A stretch of DNA of 64,000 nt from Thereva unica. Lineage: Eukaryota > Arthropoda > Insecta > Diptera > Therevidae. Location: positions 78,315,720-78,379,719 of the forward strand of contig OX465283.1 of the NCBI GenBank assembly GCA_949987705.1, in the 5' to 3' direction. A program made the translations under genes and the position numbers. This document shows positions 45,760 to 58,114 of the stretch, piece by piece (positions within the stretch are counted from its first letter, which is position 1; the number at the start of each line of letters is the position of its first letter). A model generated the notes under the pieces. It had not been told where the DNA came from, searched no databases, and saw only the letters and a program-made list of their open reading frames with translations.

Positions 45760-46440
45760 CGGCAACGGATACGCTGCTGCTGGTGCCGCTGGATGTCGAA
45801 CTCTAGTCACGATTTGTTTCTATTCTTGACGATTTTTGGCGACGTCTCGGCCTCGATAACTGATAATCGTGGATTCTTTAAGTTTCGCCCTCGATATTTC
45901 ATATTTCTTAGCCTGGTTTTCTTCAGCGCCGATCGATGAATTCTGCCGGATAATCTCTCCAGAAAAGTGTACATGGCAAGCCGCTATCATCCCTTCGGCA
46001 AACATGTCCAAACCACGGTAGGCGACGCTTTTGTATTCTTCTTCGATCAGTGTGTTGATCGCATCTTTGTTTGTCTCGTTTCGAAGGTAGTACCAGATTG
46101 CGACACCGAGGATCTGTCTCAAGCATAGCATTTGAAAGACCTCGAGCTTGTTGACGACACGGTGGAGTGTCCTCGGTTCAGATCCCTAAAGAATAATCGG
46201 AAGGATCAACCTTCGGTAAAGGCGTACTTTTGTTTTGATGGAAATATGTGTTCGTTTCCATATGCACCATTTGAGCGAGGCGAATGTTGCTGTTGCCTGG
46301 CCGATGAGGCTGTGAACATCGGCCGTCGAGACCACTTTCTTTTCCTCAACCAATGATCCCAATTGTTTGAACATCGGAACCTTATCGGTTTTATCCAATT
46401 GAGGTGAACACTGGCTTTCGATCCGTCAGAATTCGAATGT
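45760..46440 (-). pseudogene. RTE-like retrotransposon 3' relic
   Basis: Minus-strand motifs in order: FKQLGSLVEEKK; ADVHSLIGQATATFASLKW; IWKRTHISIKTKVRLYRRL followed by ILPIIL, a stop and GSEPRTL (usual form LPVLLYGSExW); LEVFQMLCLRQILGV; and in another frame RRLPWFGHVCRRDDSGLP (usual form RRLRWFGHVxRMxDxRLP). These are the post-RT tail motifs of RTE/CR1-like elements. Frameshifts and stops make it non-functional. Its lower-coordinate end is homologous to 14136-14400. Confidence 0.8.
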
Positions 46441-47229
46441 AAAGTGTTTATGATCGAAATCGATTTTTTAGAACAGAGGCTGGTCGTTTAAAGTATTGTA
46501 CAACCATTTTAAATATTCTTTTTCTTTGAGAAATGTATATATAGTTTTAGTTATTTATGTAAAAGTCTGTCTGTGTTATTTGTTTCTTTGATTTTCTTCG
46601 AGTGTTAAGGGGAGATGTTCTTTTGAAGAGTTTTCTTCATAAACGTTTCTTTTTTCCTATAAGAGGACTAACTTTATTGAGTAAAATTTTCTAAATTTTC
46701 TATAACTAGGTCCATCTCCTAATCCAAGCTCTCGCAATAGATTTTCATTAATTGTAAGATGTTCCCATTTTTAATTCCACTCAAGAGCTCAGCATGTCCT
46801 TTTACTCAGTTTGTTTCTACGTTTTCTTCGTCTACGTAAAATGATATGACGAATTCCAGGTCTATGGAAAAAGTGTATAATTTCACTTTAGACTTTCCAT
46901 TTAATGTATAAATGTAGACACAATTTCCCCTTGAATGTATACATCTCAAAAACTGGAGCCAAAAAAATGTAACTTTCCACTGAGTGTAATTACTGAATAA
47001 GTTTATAAATGTAAACTCGTTTTACACTTCCATTCGGTTCTATTCAAAAATGTATACACTGTGTATAAGTGGAGACGTACCTTTAGAATAACACTGTAAC
47101 TTCCTTAAATGAGACTGTTTAAATTATTTAAATGTACCGTTTAAACATACCGCACCGGCCCTAGCCCTTGTTGAGGGTGGAGCGAGATTGTCTTTCGGCG
47201 CCTTTTGTTCGGCGCTTTCACTTCACATA
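46441..47229. other. Intronic DNA, nothing firm
   Basis: Between 46870 and 47080 a loose motif (AATGTATA, GTGTATAA, TTTACACTT) recurs in both orientations, which may mark a decayed element. No ends were found. Confidence 0.35.
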
Positions 47230-48930
47230 AATTGTATTTACAGTTGTCCTAGATAAAACTTTTTTCGAGTACTGCCTGTCTGCCATTTCCTTACGGGATT
47301 ATATCTCCCCTTTTGCAAGCCCCATAAGGATTTCGATGGTGGTTTTAGGGTCACAGTTCCGCCTGTAGCGGCAATAGAGTAAGTATGTTTTCTCAGAGTT
47401 GTTTCCCCGACGTTTCGCCAACAACACCACGTTCTATGGAGGCTATTTGGTCGTTTGTATTGCATGGTTGGGCATTAGGGCTTGCCCCAGCTAGTAAGGT
47501 TGAGATAGTGGAGAGTCACCTTCTCGTTACAAGATTCTTCTCCTGCCATCAGCCCAAAATTGCAGTGTTCACCATCCTGACAACGTCATATCTCTTAATT
47601 TTATTCGGTGCACGTTGCGGAGTATTCTCCACTCCTACACTCTTAGGGTCTCCTTTTGGACCCCTATCCTTTCAACATAATGCCAGTAGGATCTTCTGTT
47701 GCTGCCGGAAAGTACCCGATTCAAAGAGGCTGAGCGGCAACTTGTTCCCGTCTACAGCAACAAGGCTTGCTCCTTCCGAGGCTTAAAGCGGCCCATCACA
47801 GAGGGCGCACCGACCCCTACTGACTTGGGCTGTTCTGGCCCCTGAGCCAATTCGGCTACCGTCTCCAGAAGACTTCCTTGCACGGTAACCAGTTGTTTCG
47901 TGAGCAGAAGAGTCTCCGCATTGTTAGTCGCAAGCACGATAATTCTGACACTTTCCACTATTTGACAGAAGGTCGGCTTTGGAGTCGTTCTAGACTTCAT
48001 TATCGTTCGACTTTTCTGAAGGCTTTTCAAACCGTATGGCCAAAACCTTCGCCCTTTTCGCCGGGTTATTATGCCCTAGAGAACCTCCAGATGATCTAAC
48101 CTTCTTCTTATTAAGAAAATCCCTTTCCTTTCCCTTTCTTCCTCGGGGGCCACGCAGACCCTACCAGCCTCTACAAGAGAGTAGCCATCTTCCATATATC
48201 GCATAAAACATTTTCGGGCTTCGCCACCCCGTCTTGTAAAAGCGATCGTTTTTTCGAGTCGCCTCTCCGCTTAGGTGCCCTTACTTCCGCAGCAGATCTA
48301 AGGAAATCTCCCAATGAAGGAGTGATCTCAACGTACTCCATCCCTGAGTTTACGGGCTCAGACTGCCCTCCCTGAAGAAGAATCCCGAAAACTTTCCTTC
48401 ACTGGGGCCACATCCGACACCTTGAAGCATGGATCCAAAAATATCTAACTAGCCTTGTAGGCCGTTCTTTTGGGAACTGTGGGAGCCCCAGAAATGTGTG
48501 GAGCGTTAAGAAGTGCTCTATCTTCAAAAAATTTTTAAAGGTAATTTTATGTTGATTTCACGAGCTCGGCGAGAAAGGACGGTCGTCCATGGCAGAGCTC
48601 CGTATCACCAATGGTAGGCTTTTCACGATTGTTTCCACCTTAGGATTTCGGTTTTTATCGAGTTTAGATCCGCCGTATTCAGTCTGTTCCATAGATCTCG
48701 AGCAGGATGTGTCCTAAGACCATGGTCGGTCTTGGAGTCTTTGCTCCCTGCTTGTGCCGTATTCGAGTCATATTGATGAGTACATATGTAGACTTGGCTA
48801 GCTACAAACAACGTTCTCAAAAAATGCCATCAAAATTTTATTTTTTGCTCGAAATTGTTGTTCACATTCATTTTGGCGCCCCTTACCACCTGGCGCCTAG
48901 AGCGTCCGCTCCACTCGCTCTACCCTAGGG
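47230..48930 (-). pseudogene. GC-richer coding relic, possibly ORF1 of a LOA-like element
   Basis: The minus strand shows interrupted frames that are clearly less AT-rich than the surroundings. Recognisable composition includes a lysine- and serine-rich patch followed by HNNPAKRAKVLAIRF, and the frame at 47752-48030 with VESVRIIVLATNNAETLLL and QGSLLETVAELAQ. The order (basic patch, then helical segment) resembles ORF1 of LOA-type retrotransposons, but no zinc knuckles are visible. The reading is tentative; I have no definite family match. Confidence 0.3.
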
Positions 48931-51089
48931 TCGACGCTGTAAACATATTTTCTAGGTCTCTGAATTATTTCTGTTATATCTTCGATGGACAGTCTAAGAC
49001 ACGTGGCCATCCTTAAGAAAATAATCTCATTTTCAACAATTTTTTACTATAATATATTATATAGCCAAAATAAAATACATATATTAGTCATCAATTTTGT
49101 GTTCATGCAACTAATGAAAAATTTCGTTGTAAGCAAATTTGTGTCTTAAATAATTAGCAATTTCCAATTTATCATGGAACATAACTACACGTGAAGGGAT
49201 TGAGCTTCACGCTTCATTAGAAACGCAACCCTTCGAATTACAATGGGCTTGTGATCACAGGGCTTACAGTCCCAAAGATGAGATACAAATGTACATACTA
49301 TACACAACCCAACATTTTTTACAGGGACATTCTTTAAAAAAATGTTTAATCATTATCGCATTTTAAAATATAAATTAAAATAAAATGGAATTTAAAAACA
49401 AGTTAAATAATTCAGTAAATTAAAATAATTCCCTCCGGCTTTAATTGCGTATTTAAATAAAAAAAAGGATCGAAATTAGACAAACGAAAGATCTGCTCAC
49501 AGCATCAGTGCTTGTAGGTGGTGCTATTTCTATATTTACAATACACGTCTTACGTTGTCTTCCCTATTTATCGTCTATTTATGTACTTTCTAATATCTTT
49601 CCATGTGGCCGTATTTATGGAGCACATAGCGACTGTGTTAATAGCTAAAAATATATCATAATAGTACATAAAGAATATTCTACATAAGGAAAAAGAAATG
49701 TGGATACAGACATCAATATAAAAAAGGCTTTCATGCACACTGTCTATAGCATATCCCTGCCCATGTACTCCCATTCCCTATTGGATAGGAAGAAGAATCC
49801 TTGCCTGAAAAGCTCCGTCCATGAATGCAAGAAGTGAAACATTTTCTCGCTCCTCGACTACGAGAGTGAAAGTAACAATTTTTCCATAATGGCCTACAAC
49901 ATCAGTTCAAGGTCCCGTCAAGGCCGCATGCTCTATAGCCAAATGGATATAGCATAGTATAGCCATTGTATATCGCTTCAGCTTTCCAATGCCTACGGGC
50001 GTTAGGGGTTCTTAAAATATGTCAGGGAAAGCTCTCTCTATGGCAGCATTTATCTCCCTACAATTGTGTGATTTCGAAGATCCAAAAGGACATTTATGCT
50101 GTAGATGTAGTGATATCGTTGCTGTTTGGTGCTCATTCTTGTAAATCCATGTATACGTTGTTATGCTAAGTACTTTCCTTTTTTCTACTAGAATGTTTTG
50201 TTCCAAAAAAAAAAAATGATTTCTACCATTCTAGTTATCTAAAACCCTTCACAGGTGGCAACCAATTCACAAAATTGTAAGAATATACCAGAATATTCTA
50301 TATATAAAAAATGAGACGACAATAGAAAAAATGTGCGCTTCCTATCTATTTAACGAAGAGCATACAGAAAGAGTAGAAACGAAGACAAAATAAATACTGT
50401 TGCCATTCCGAAACTTCTAAGAATAAAAAAAGAGCTTAGACCAACCAAGATTTTCACGATGTAACTTTATTGTCCTTTTTAGACGGGATTTTTCCTTTCT
50501 TCTATACCCAAAAAATCAAAGATTGGATAGGGCACATTTTTGTCGTCTGCTGAAATTGGTTTACCGTCAAGGATGAAAAAAAAACCCAAAAAAAACCCAA
50601 TTTTCGCTGACTATCCTGACTTTTACATAGCTATGCACATAAATAAATGCTTTTGTCTGTAGGATATCTTCAGTCTGTCTTTCATTTAAATAAGACGGCC
50701 GAGTGCTATTTTTGTTGCGTCGTAAATTGTATCACGTTCAAAATGCTCCTTTTTTCCCTATGGCGGCCCAAGAATCTACAGATGTGGTATAATTACGACA
50801 GTTGTCGCTTTGGAGAAAATCGAGATTAATTTATTATCCAGTTGTTCTTATCTACTTTGGTTTAGTTGATTTACTAAAAAAGAAAGAAAAGGGTTGTGAG
50901 GCGAATAAATACACCAATACAGATTATGTATAAATTTAGACTTAAGGGACGGATAGGATGTAACTTAAGAAAAACCCTTGAGGCAATATATCATTTTTAT
51001 AGCCGCCTTCAAGGTCTAGGATAAATTTGCGAAAGCATTTTTTCTTAACTATTATTGGTTAAACGTGAATTCCAAATACGGTTTTGTAC
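48931..51089. other. Intronic DNA, no gene recognised
   Basis: No element ends or splice-bounded exon seen. AT-rich, with a poly-A patch at about 50206-50217. Confidence 0.4.
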
Positions 51090-51840
51090 AACATTTAATG
51101 AAAATGATATTCTTCTTGTTAAATGGTTTTGTGGCTCAGTCCTCTTGAAGTCTTTTAGGCTAGCTTAGGTTGAAATGGCTGCTGCTTCACTAGGGAGCCC
51201 ACTTAGGCACGCCACTTGGCCCATTTCGAGGCCATTCTAGTGTTAGGACAAAGTTCAGACCATTTCAAACCATTGGGATGGCAGGGGTGGCGAACCTCCT
51301 AAGGATGGATGAGTGACCATGGGCGCTTTCAGTAATGCAGGATGCGTGCGCAATTGACTTATTCAGTCATTGAAAGCTTCACACTTTCAATTGTTGAATA
51401 AGTCATTTGCGTACGCATCCTGCATTACTGAAAGCGCCCCATATGAATATGTAGTCCATTCAATAGAAGCCGTTGTCCTGGCTGCCATTTGTTCGGCGTG
51501 CACTTCTAAAAGAGACATCCAGGGCAGCTGTTGGGGTGCTTCTCATTGCACCACTGATACACAGCTCAGCTGTTCTTTGGACCCTCTCCAGTATCTAACG
51601 ATTCGTAGTCTTCTGTAATTCAGTCCACCATACCAATGCATAAGTATAGGTCTGAATACGGATGTATACAACCAGTGGACGATGCGGGGTTTAAGGCTTG
51701 GCCTTATTGGCTCTTTCTAAAAGATTCGGCCTCCCCGTTAATTTCCTATCGAGTACGAGACCTAGATATTTCGCATCCTCCTTTAGAAGCAGTGTTTCAT
51801 TGCAGAGAATATCGCAAGCTTTAATTTTGATCCTGACCAT
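51090..51840 (-). pseudogene. LOA/I-like retrotransposon relic with nested hairpin MITE
   Basis: The minus strand from 51840 reads VRIKIKACDILCNETLLL, then EDAKYLGLVLDRKLTGRPNL, then, after stops, RVQRTAELCISGAMRSTPTA. These match the RT tail order KYLGVxLDxKLxW, then LxKVQRxAxxxITGAxxSTPT. After an inserted hairpin (51321-51439), the lower part carries the 3' end, with TTAGGTTGAAATGGCTG at 51165-51181 matching the 3' end at 42451-42467. The RNase H and most of the cysteine-rich tail are deleted between these parts. Confidence 0.7.
51321..51439. mobile_element. 119-bp hairpin MITE
   Basis: GGGCGCTTTCAGTAATGCAG and the following bases are inverted at 51384-51439. The arms are about 55 bases each with few mismatches and almost no loop. 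It interrupts the retrotransposon relic at 51090-51840. CAT lies on both outer sides and could be a 3-bp target duplication. Confidence 0.8.
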
Positions 51841-52579
51841 CTGCCTCCAATAACTCAAGGTTTCAGAAATAAGGGCATAAACCTGAAAATTTCATACCTT
51901 TTCGGAGATAAAACTGTCATTTTCGCCAGATTAACCGAAGTAGCGTCTCAGTATGGTGCAAGGGGATAAATTAGAAAAAAGCTTTACTTTTTCTTTTTCG
52001 GCGGCTCTACAGCCCAATTTGAGCCTTGTCCTCCATCAGCTTCTCCCCGTATTCTCCAATCAGCTTACTCTCGTTACGGTAAGGCATATTTTACAATAAC
52101 AAACTATAATAGTAAGCTTCTGGATCCGGGCGCTGCAACGAATTTTGGTACGCGTACAAAGGCTGGTGTATTTCTTATTGTCATTCCATGTTGCCTCTAA
52201 GTGTAATAAGACGCCTCTTCGTCATTCGTTCTTGTTTTACATACGCATCTGCATCAATATCATCTTCATTGGTTTGGGCTGGCTTTGCGTATTATTTCCG
52301 ACCTTAGAAATCCTCCAAATAGCGATTTTCAGTGAAATCGAATTGTAATTGCCAAAATGATACAGCCATATTGGCGCCGCAGAATCGTCATTTGCGGCCC
52401 TAACACTTCCCCAATCACGATTTTCAATGGATTCAGAAGACATTTGCCAACAATATCCGCCCGCCATTTTGAATTTTCAAATTTTTGACCACCGATGTAA
52501 GATTTGTTTGTGCTCCTAGAAATTTCGCGATACCGATTTTCAATTCGTTCCACATCTTGATATTTTTTACAAAGAAGTC
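51841..52579. other. Repetitive intronic stretch, no gene
   Basis: From about 52300 the GATTTTCA(G/A)TG and CGCCATTTTGAATTTTCAAAT motifs recall repeat family B, but the order differs and the match is weak. Confidence 0.3.
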
Positions 52580-53240
52580 ATGCATTATAACTCAATGTGT
52601 GTGAAAAGTTTTATAAGAATCGGTGCATACGAGGTGAATCTAAATAAAACCAAACGCTCCACTTTCGGTGATAATTCTTCATTGCGGAGCCATATTTTTT
52701 CCGGTGAGCACTTTTTGAGACTTGAGAACAGGTAATAGTCGATGGAAGAAGTCGGTGGACGTGGAAGCAATTCGAAGAACAATTTGGACGATTTAGCCAT
52801 TGCTGCAATTGACCTATGGCACAATGCATTGCCTTTTTTCTGCTTCATTTGGGCCGTTTTCGCATTGCGCTCTTAGCTACATATGTAATGTTCGCTATTG
52901 TTCGCTTTTCTTTTTAAAAATAGTTGAAAGGCAAAATATTTTTACTGCTTTTTCATTTTTGTTAACTTTGGTCGGCTTTCCGCGGTTGCTGTGCACTTAT
53001 CGGATTGCCAATTTCATTCTGGAGTGTAGTGATGGATTAATGTTTCATCCATTCTCCCATCGCATGAAAAAATCGTTTTTATTTCGCCTAAACAGCTCCA
53101 AACGGCGCTTTAAATTATTAACACGTGGTTTTTGTTGGTCAACAGTGAGCAAACGCGATACCCACTTCAAGCAGAGCTTTGTTATGGACAAATGTTCATG
53201 CGAAATAGTGAACTTCACGACCTTCCAATAACCACTGTGA
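52580..53240 (-). pseudogene. Second degenerate mariner transposase
   Basis: Minus strand from 53230: KLCLKWVSRLLTVDQQKPRV, then NNLKRRLELFRRNKNDFFMR, then NINPSLHSRMKLAIR (usual HHYTPESNRQS region), RGKPTKVNKNEKAVKIF, a deleted middle, KKGNALCHRSIAAMAK (usual HQDNAxxHxxxxxMAK; the catalytic aspartate is G here), ELLPRPP and IDYYLFSSLKK (usual SPDLAPSDYYLF, with the third aspartate motif damaged). It is a different mariner lineage from the copy at 37845 and is internally deleted. No terminal repeats were found. Confidence 0.85.
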
Positions 53241-53591
53241 TTTGTAAAGAAATGGTCGGAATGTTATGAATTTTTGACACATCGTTTGAAGGTTGGTATT
53301 ATCTAAAAAGCAACAAGCAAAGTAAAGGCCCCTTTACACTATCTGATAAGTCATACACATTTTTATCTGACTTGTCAAAAGTTGTATTAAAGCGAATTGA
53401 AATCATAACATTTTTGCGTTTGTTGTTTATACTTATTTTAATTAACATAATAATTATATTTACCCTTTTTCGGTAAATTCTCTCTCCATTTAAAAAAAAC
53501 ACACACAGTTTTCAGTTTATTAAGGCCCCTTTACACTACATATCTGATACATATGACTTATCAAAAATGGCAAATCGTATGGTGTAAACGC

Positions 53592-53599
53592 ATCCATAT
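53592..53599. repeat. hAT target-site duplication, left
   Basis: ATCCATAT, identical to 55308-55315. Confidence 0.9.
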
Positions 53600-55307
53600 C
53601 AGTGGCGGTTCCTCTTTGGAAGCAAAGGAAGCACTGCTTCCCTTGACCAAATAGGCAACTTCATAAAAAATAATTTAAATACATCAAGATTAATCAAAAG
53701 AAAAATCTTAATATATTTCCTCCTCTGGAAACACTAAGGATGAAATGTACAGATTTTTTTATATAAAATGTACAATTCAAATTTATCATCTACTGTATAC
53801 AAAGAGTAAAGCATTGCCCTAGAATCCTAGATACTAGCGGAGAGGGGTAGAGTGGCAAATGATAAAGTGCCTCTGCCGCTCTTAACGTGGCCGAGGCCTC
53901 ACACAACATGGGGAAGCTGTAATATCGTCAGCTTCTTTGCCACAGAAAATCAACGTGAAAACCCCAACACAGTCAATTTAATTGAACTCACACTCACGCA
54001 AAGGTTTGCGTTGATACAGTACCCTCAGAAGCTGAGCTAAACGCAGCTTCTTCAGAACTGAACAGTGAGATATTAAAGGTCGAAGATAAAGAAATTTTCT
54101 GTATCCACCATATTCTCTTTGTTTCCTTGTTCTGGTTTCGAGTAAGAACTAAATTTACTCTTAAAAATTACCTTGGAAATTTCTTGTATACTCTTAAAAT
54201 ATGAATTTTCGTTTATTATATATTGAGTCAAGGAAAAAGGAATCGAAGATAGGTGAAGTTTCTCTTTATCTATTGTGGGGTGGCAGGTGGCAGGCGGTGT
54301 ATATTGAGTATAACCTGATAACTTTTCAGCTTCCATTATATTTTTTAAGATTCTCTTTAATGATGATCCCTTTAGAGAATATGTTTATGAATTGTATTTT
54401 CGAGTACGGGTTGCCTGATGTGTTTTTTTGCAAGGTGAATGTAATGACGGTGGGTGTAGGGGGTGTATGCGAGGTATGCAGGGTTTAATTATTACTATCT
54501 TTTTTAAATTTTGAGCAAAATTATGCATTTGTATGAAAAATTAAATTAAATGAAAATGTAGTAGTTGCAGTTTTTCAACGGTTTTTTGACGCTTTAATTA
54601 TCAACAGAATCTGAAAAAAACTGAAAACTATTTCGAAAAAATTGATGAAAAATTTTCATTTTTTTCAACCTTACCAATTTTTCTTGAACCTATATTTAAA
54701 AATAAGAAAGAACCTCATACGATGCGCTGCACAAAAATTATTGAGCAATAAATTTTCTAATTTGAAGTAAATTTTTGGGACTTGAATAAGATATTTTGAC
54801 TTGAAATTTTAACTAGTTATTGTTCACATTATAAAGTACAATTTCTGAAAAATCCATGAAAGTTCACTGACAAAAAAACTAAAATTTAGCAGTTTTCTAA
54901 GTTTCTTTTGATGTACAGATAAAAATTTCATATTGTAACCGCTGATAGCCAATATTATAACGAACAGCCTTTATTTTTTTCGCTTCTATTGGACCCCTAC
55001 ACATACCGAGCCATACGTATCTTTAGTTAGAAAGAACGACCAAAATGGTAACATTTTTACAAAATGGCCGATGACTTACGTAGCGACGTTGGTAGAGGTA
55101 CAAAATGTCCATTTCATATAGCGTTCGACGTAACTAACATGTTAAAGAAATTTTTTTTAGACTGGAAACAATTCCTCATGTTGTTTCTCTGATTTCACTA
55201 TATGTCATTTTTCAATTTTTTTTAACTTAAAAAACTTCGATACTTTTACTTTTATCGTTCGCCTTGCGCAATGCTTCCCTTATCCTGAACCTTACGAACC
55301 GCCACTG
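53600..55307. mobile_element. Non-autonomous hAT element (1708 bp)
   Basis: CAGTGGCGGTTC is perfectly inverted at both ends, with GGAAGC blocks inverted a little further in, and the flanks are a perfect 8-bp duplication, ATCCATAT. No transposase frame survives in the interior, which is AT-rich. It is nested in a palindromic MITE. Its CAGTGGCG start is shared with the element at 41568-42658, but the next bases differ, so they are related subfamilies. Confidence 0.92.
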
Positions 55308-55315
55308 ATCCATAT
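55308..55315. repeat. hAT target-site duplication, right
   Basis: ATCCATAT, identical to 53592-53599. Confidence 0.9.
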
Positions 55316-55776
55316 CTCTCCTTTGATTTGACATATGATAAGTCATATGACTTTTTTACGATTAGGATTGATTCTAATTGCTCTGAGAAGTCATATGACT
55401 TTTGATACTCGTCGTGAATGTTGCGATAATAAAGTGGGGTTTTTTTTTAAATTGAGAGAGAATTTACCCAAAAAAAATGGAAGATAAAATTATTATGTTA
55501 ATTAATTAAATAATTGCAATTTGTGTACTTTTACAGATAAAGTGGACCAGAGAGAATGTTTTTGGATTGATAGACATGTGGGAGCAAAATACATGTCTTT
55601 ACGTTCCAAAAAACAAATTTTACAGTAATAACAACGCTAAAATCTTTTGCTCTTCGTCCATTTCTACATTGAAAATCGTACTGATTGTCAAATAGACAAA
55701 AATCCTATGATTTAACATTGCTATGATTCAACTTTTGATAAGTCAGATAAAAATATGTATGACTTAACATACACTG

Positions 55777-57899
55777 AACAGATTCGTAAACAGCGGCCAA
55801 AAAACCCTTTATACAAGTTTTGGTGAAAATTGAAGACGTTTCAAAAATATCCAGGTCAAAAAGGGTTCAATAAACATCGTAAAAAATTAATGTTCATAAA
55901 CAAATACTAATAACTTTCGAAATCCTTAAGATCCCATCGAGATTTTTGATCGAGATCTTAGAGTGACTTCTCCCGAACCTTTTGACACCAAAAACGTCCA
56001 TGGGATATGATGGGATATTTGAGAAATTGAGTTTTAAAGTTTTTTGCTATTTTTTGACCTTTTGACATTGAATTCGCAAATATGTTTATATTTATGTAGC
56101 TAATCGAAGAAGTGTAATGTATAAATTTAAAACCGATGTTTTTTTTACTGAAAACCCCGGGTTTCGAATTGCATAGTTTTCTTTTGAAATCTGGTTTTTA
56201 AAAACCGACAAACCCTTCTCGAAATTGTCACTTGTCATTTTTAAAAGAAACTAATGGCATTTACGTCTTCTTCTTTCTTGGTTTATTAATAGTTGCATCT
56301 CCCAAAAGTTTCAATATCTTTCGCTTTTCGATCTTCGGAATCCTTCCTTTTCTCGACATTGTAAAATTATACGCAGAACGCTAAATGTCATTTCTGTTGC
56401 TACTGGGTATGTTATATTCTCATCAAAGAGACTACATAGCTTTAAAAAGTTAGTCCTGTACTCTCAAATCTCATACTTTCTTTCATAAGGTTAGGAAATC
56501 ATGATCTGGCCCTAGCTTGGTCCTAAGAAGCAAATGTGTTGTGGTAGGCCTATCTCACCTATCTGTTTATGAAAAATCTTAAAAGATTGACCGAGCTACG
56601 TTCGATAAATTAACAAATTGAAATAGATTCAAAACTTATTGGAAGTTTGTTTATGTATATTTTTATTGCATAATCACAAAAATTTGCTTTCTTGAAATGT
56701 TAAGTAAATTGCATTTATTTAAAGTAATTGTAAACCCTTAAATAAAGTTCAAAAATTGTTTTAATTTATCCAATCAAATTATGCAATCCTATTACGTAGT
56801 GGAGTGAATTAATTAGCGCTGGGGGAGTCTATTATCATTTCATTAGAGCTCCTTTGACGTGCTCTAAACACAGTGTTCTTTTCTCGCTAGTTACTAGGGG
56901 ATGAAAATCTTTTCCTTCCCAAAAGACTTAATTCCTTTGACCTTTTTACAATAAAACGTTTTTTTTTAATTAAAGCATTAACTTGGTAGCAAAATAAGTC
57001 CTTAGTTTTAAAATTGAAACATGCAAAAAGTCTTAGGGAAATTGTTGTAAAAAAATCTACATATCATGTAGGTATTGGCTTAGCCCCAGGTATCATCAAA
57101 TCTTTAAAATTTCTCCTCAGCCTCGGGGCAACAATTCGCTTCGGAATCAATTTTGTGTAAATATTTTATGCAATCAGGTCGATGATTTTAATTAATTTTA
57201 TCCCAATCAGCGAATTGTTGGCGTTCGGTAATATCATTCTACAGCCACGATTGCCTGCCAGACAGACAGATAGTGAATGTGCATTTTCTGGCAAATTATC
57301 GCCAGTCCAGTCAGCGAGATAGATAGATACATGGGATAGTAGTATCGGGGGATCAATACTGTTTCTCTACTGTCACTGCATTTTGTAAAACTTCATTTTG
57401 AATTGTGTATACCTAGTTATTATGTGGTTTAGTAATTGATAGATCCATTCACCAGCACTGGTTAACTAGGTTAAGTAAAAGGCTTCAAATGAACTTGTAC
57501 TTGTCCCCGATGCATTTCGTATTAAAAACGTGAGAATTTAATATGTTGTGGGTTTTCAATTACGGCAGCGGGTCATTTAGCTTTATGGGTGGTGCCTAGA
57601 AACAGAATATACATAATGTAATCTGTCGATATTTAATTATAGTTTTTGAAATATTTAGGCACGTTTAACCTTATATATAGCCTAGAGTGGTGTTTTCATT
57701 ATAGTATAGATGACAAAAATTAGAGCAAGCGGATTCTAGAAAATTATTATCAATGTGTCAAATCAGAATACATCATGTAACACTTATTTTCAACTTTGAG
57801 AACCATCTCAGTTCTTGAAAGAAAGGAAAGGAAGGAATATCAATTCAAGTGAACAATATATTGAAAAAGTATTAATCCGGGAAAATTCGCATTTTAAGG
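55777..57899. other. Intronic DNA, nothing recognised
   Basis: AT-rich. A more balanced patch at about 57100-57330 has no open frame and could be non-coding unique sequence. Confidence 0.4.
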
Positions 57900-58110
57900 A
57901 GACAAAACTCGAAAATGGCTGAAAATTAGTCCACAGCTTCCGAAGATATCGCGGTTTCCCGTGTTTTCCTTGTATCTCGGTTTCTATAGGTCGTACAACT
58001 CCGTGCGAGGGTCCAAAATGTTGACAATGAAATTCTCTATAACTTTAGTTCTTACAAAAAAGTTGAGCCGATTAAACTTTGAAATATATTCAAGGTCAAA
58101 GTTTCCATAA
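57900..58110 (+). repeat. Interspersed repeat family A, copy 2
   Basis: Shares GTTTCCCGTGTTTTCCTTGT and TTCGGTTTCTATAGGTCGTA (one C/T change) with copy 3 at 60296-60560, and the AATGAAATTCTCTA block with copy 1 at 1560-2000. It abuts the RNase H relic that follows. Confidence 0.75.
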
Positions 58111-58114
58111 TTCA

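Larger units (their letters stand above)
53336..55776. mobile_element. Palindromic MITE interrupted by a hAT element
   Basis: Two pairs of inverted arms: 53345-53384 against about 55729-55772 (GATAAGTCATACACATTTTT type), and about 53434-53498 against 55441-55510 (AATTAACATAATAATT, GGTAAATTCTCTCTC). Many short copies of CATATGACTTATCA and its inverse occur near the hAT insertion site. Removing the 1.7-kb hAT leaves an inverted-repeat element of about 730 bp. GGCCCCTTTACACTA occurs twice on the left (about 53327 and 53524). No target duplication of the outer element was identified, so its edges are approximate. Confidence 0.65.

Noticed and set aside
47385..47786. 133-codon plus-strand open frame
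   Set aside because: It lies opposite a GC-richer minus-strand relic with better coding character; no motif on the plus strand.
52800..53231. 143-codon plus-strand open frame, the longest in the window
   Set aside because: It is the antisense strand of the second mariner relic; the minus strand carries the recognisable transposase motifs.
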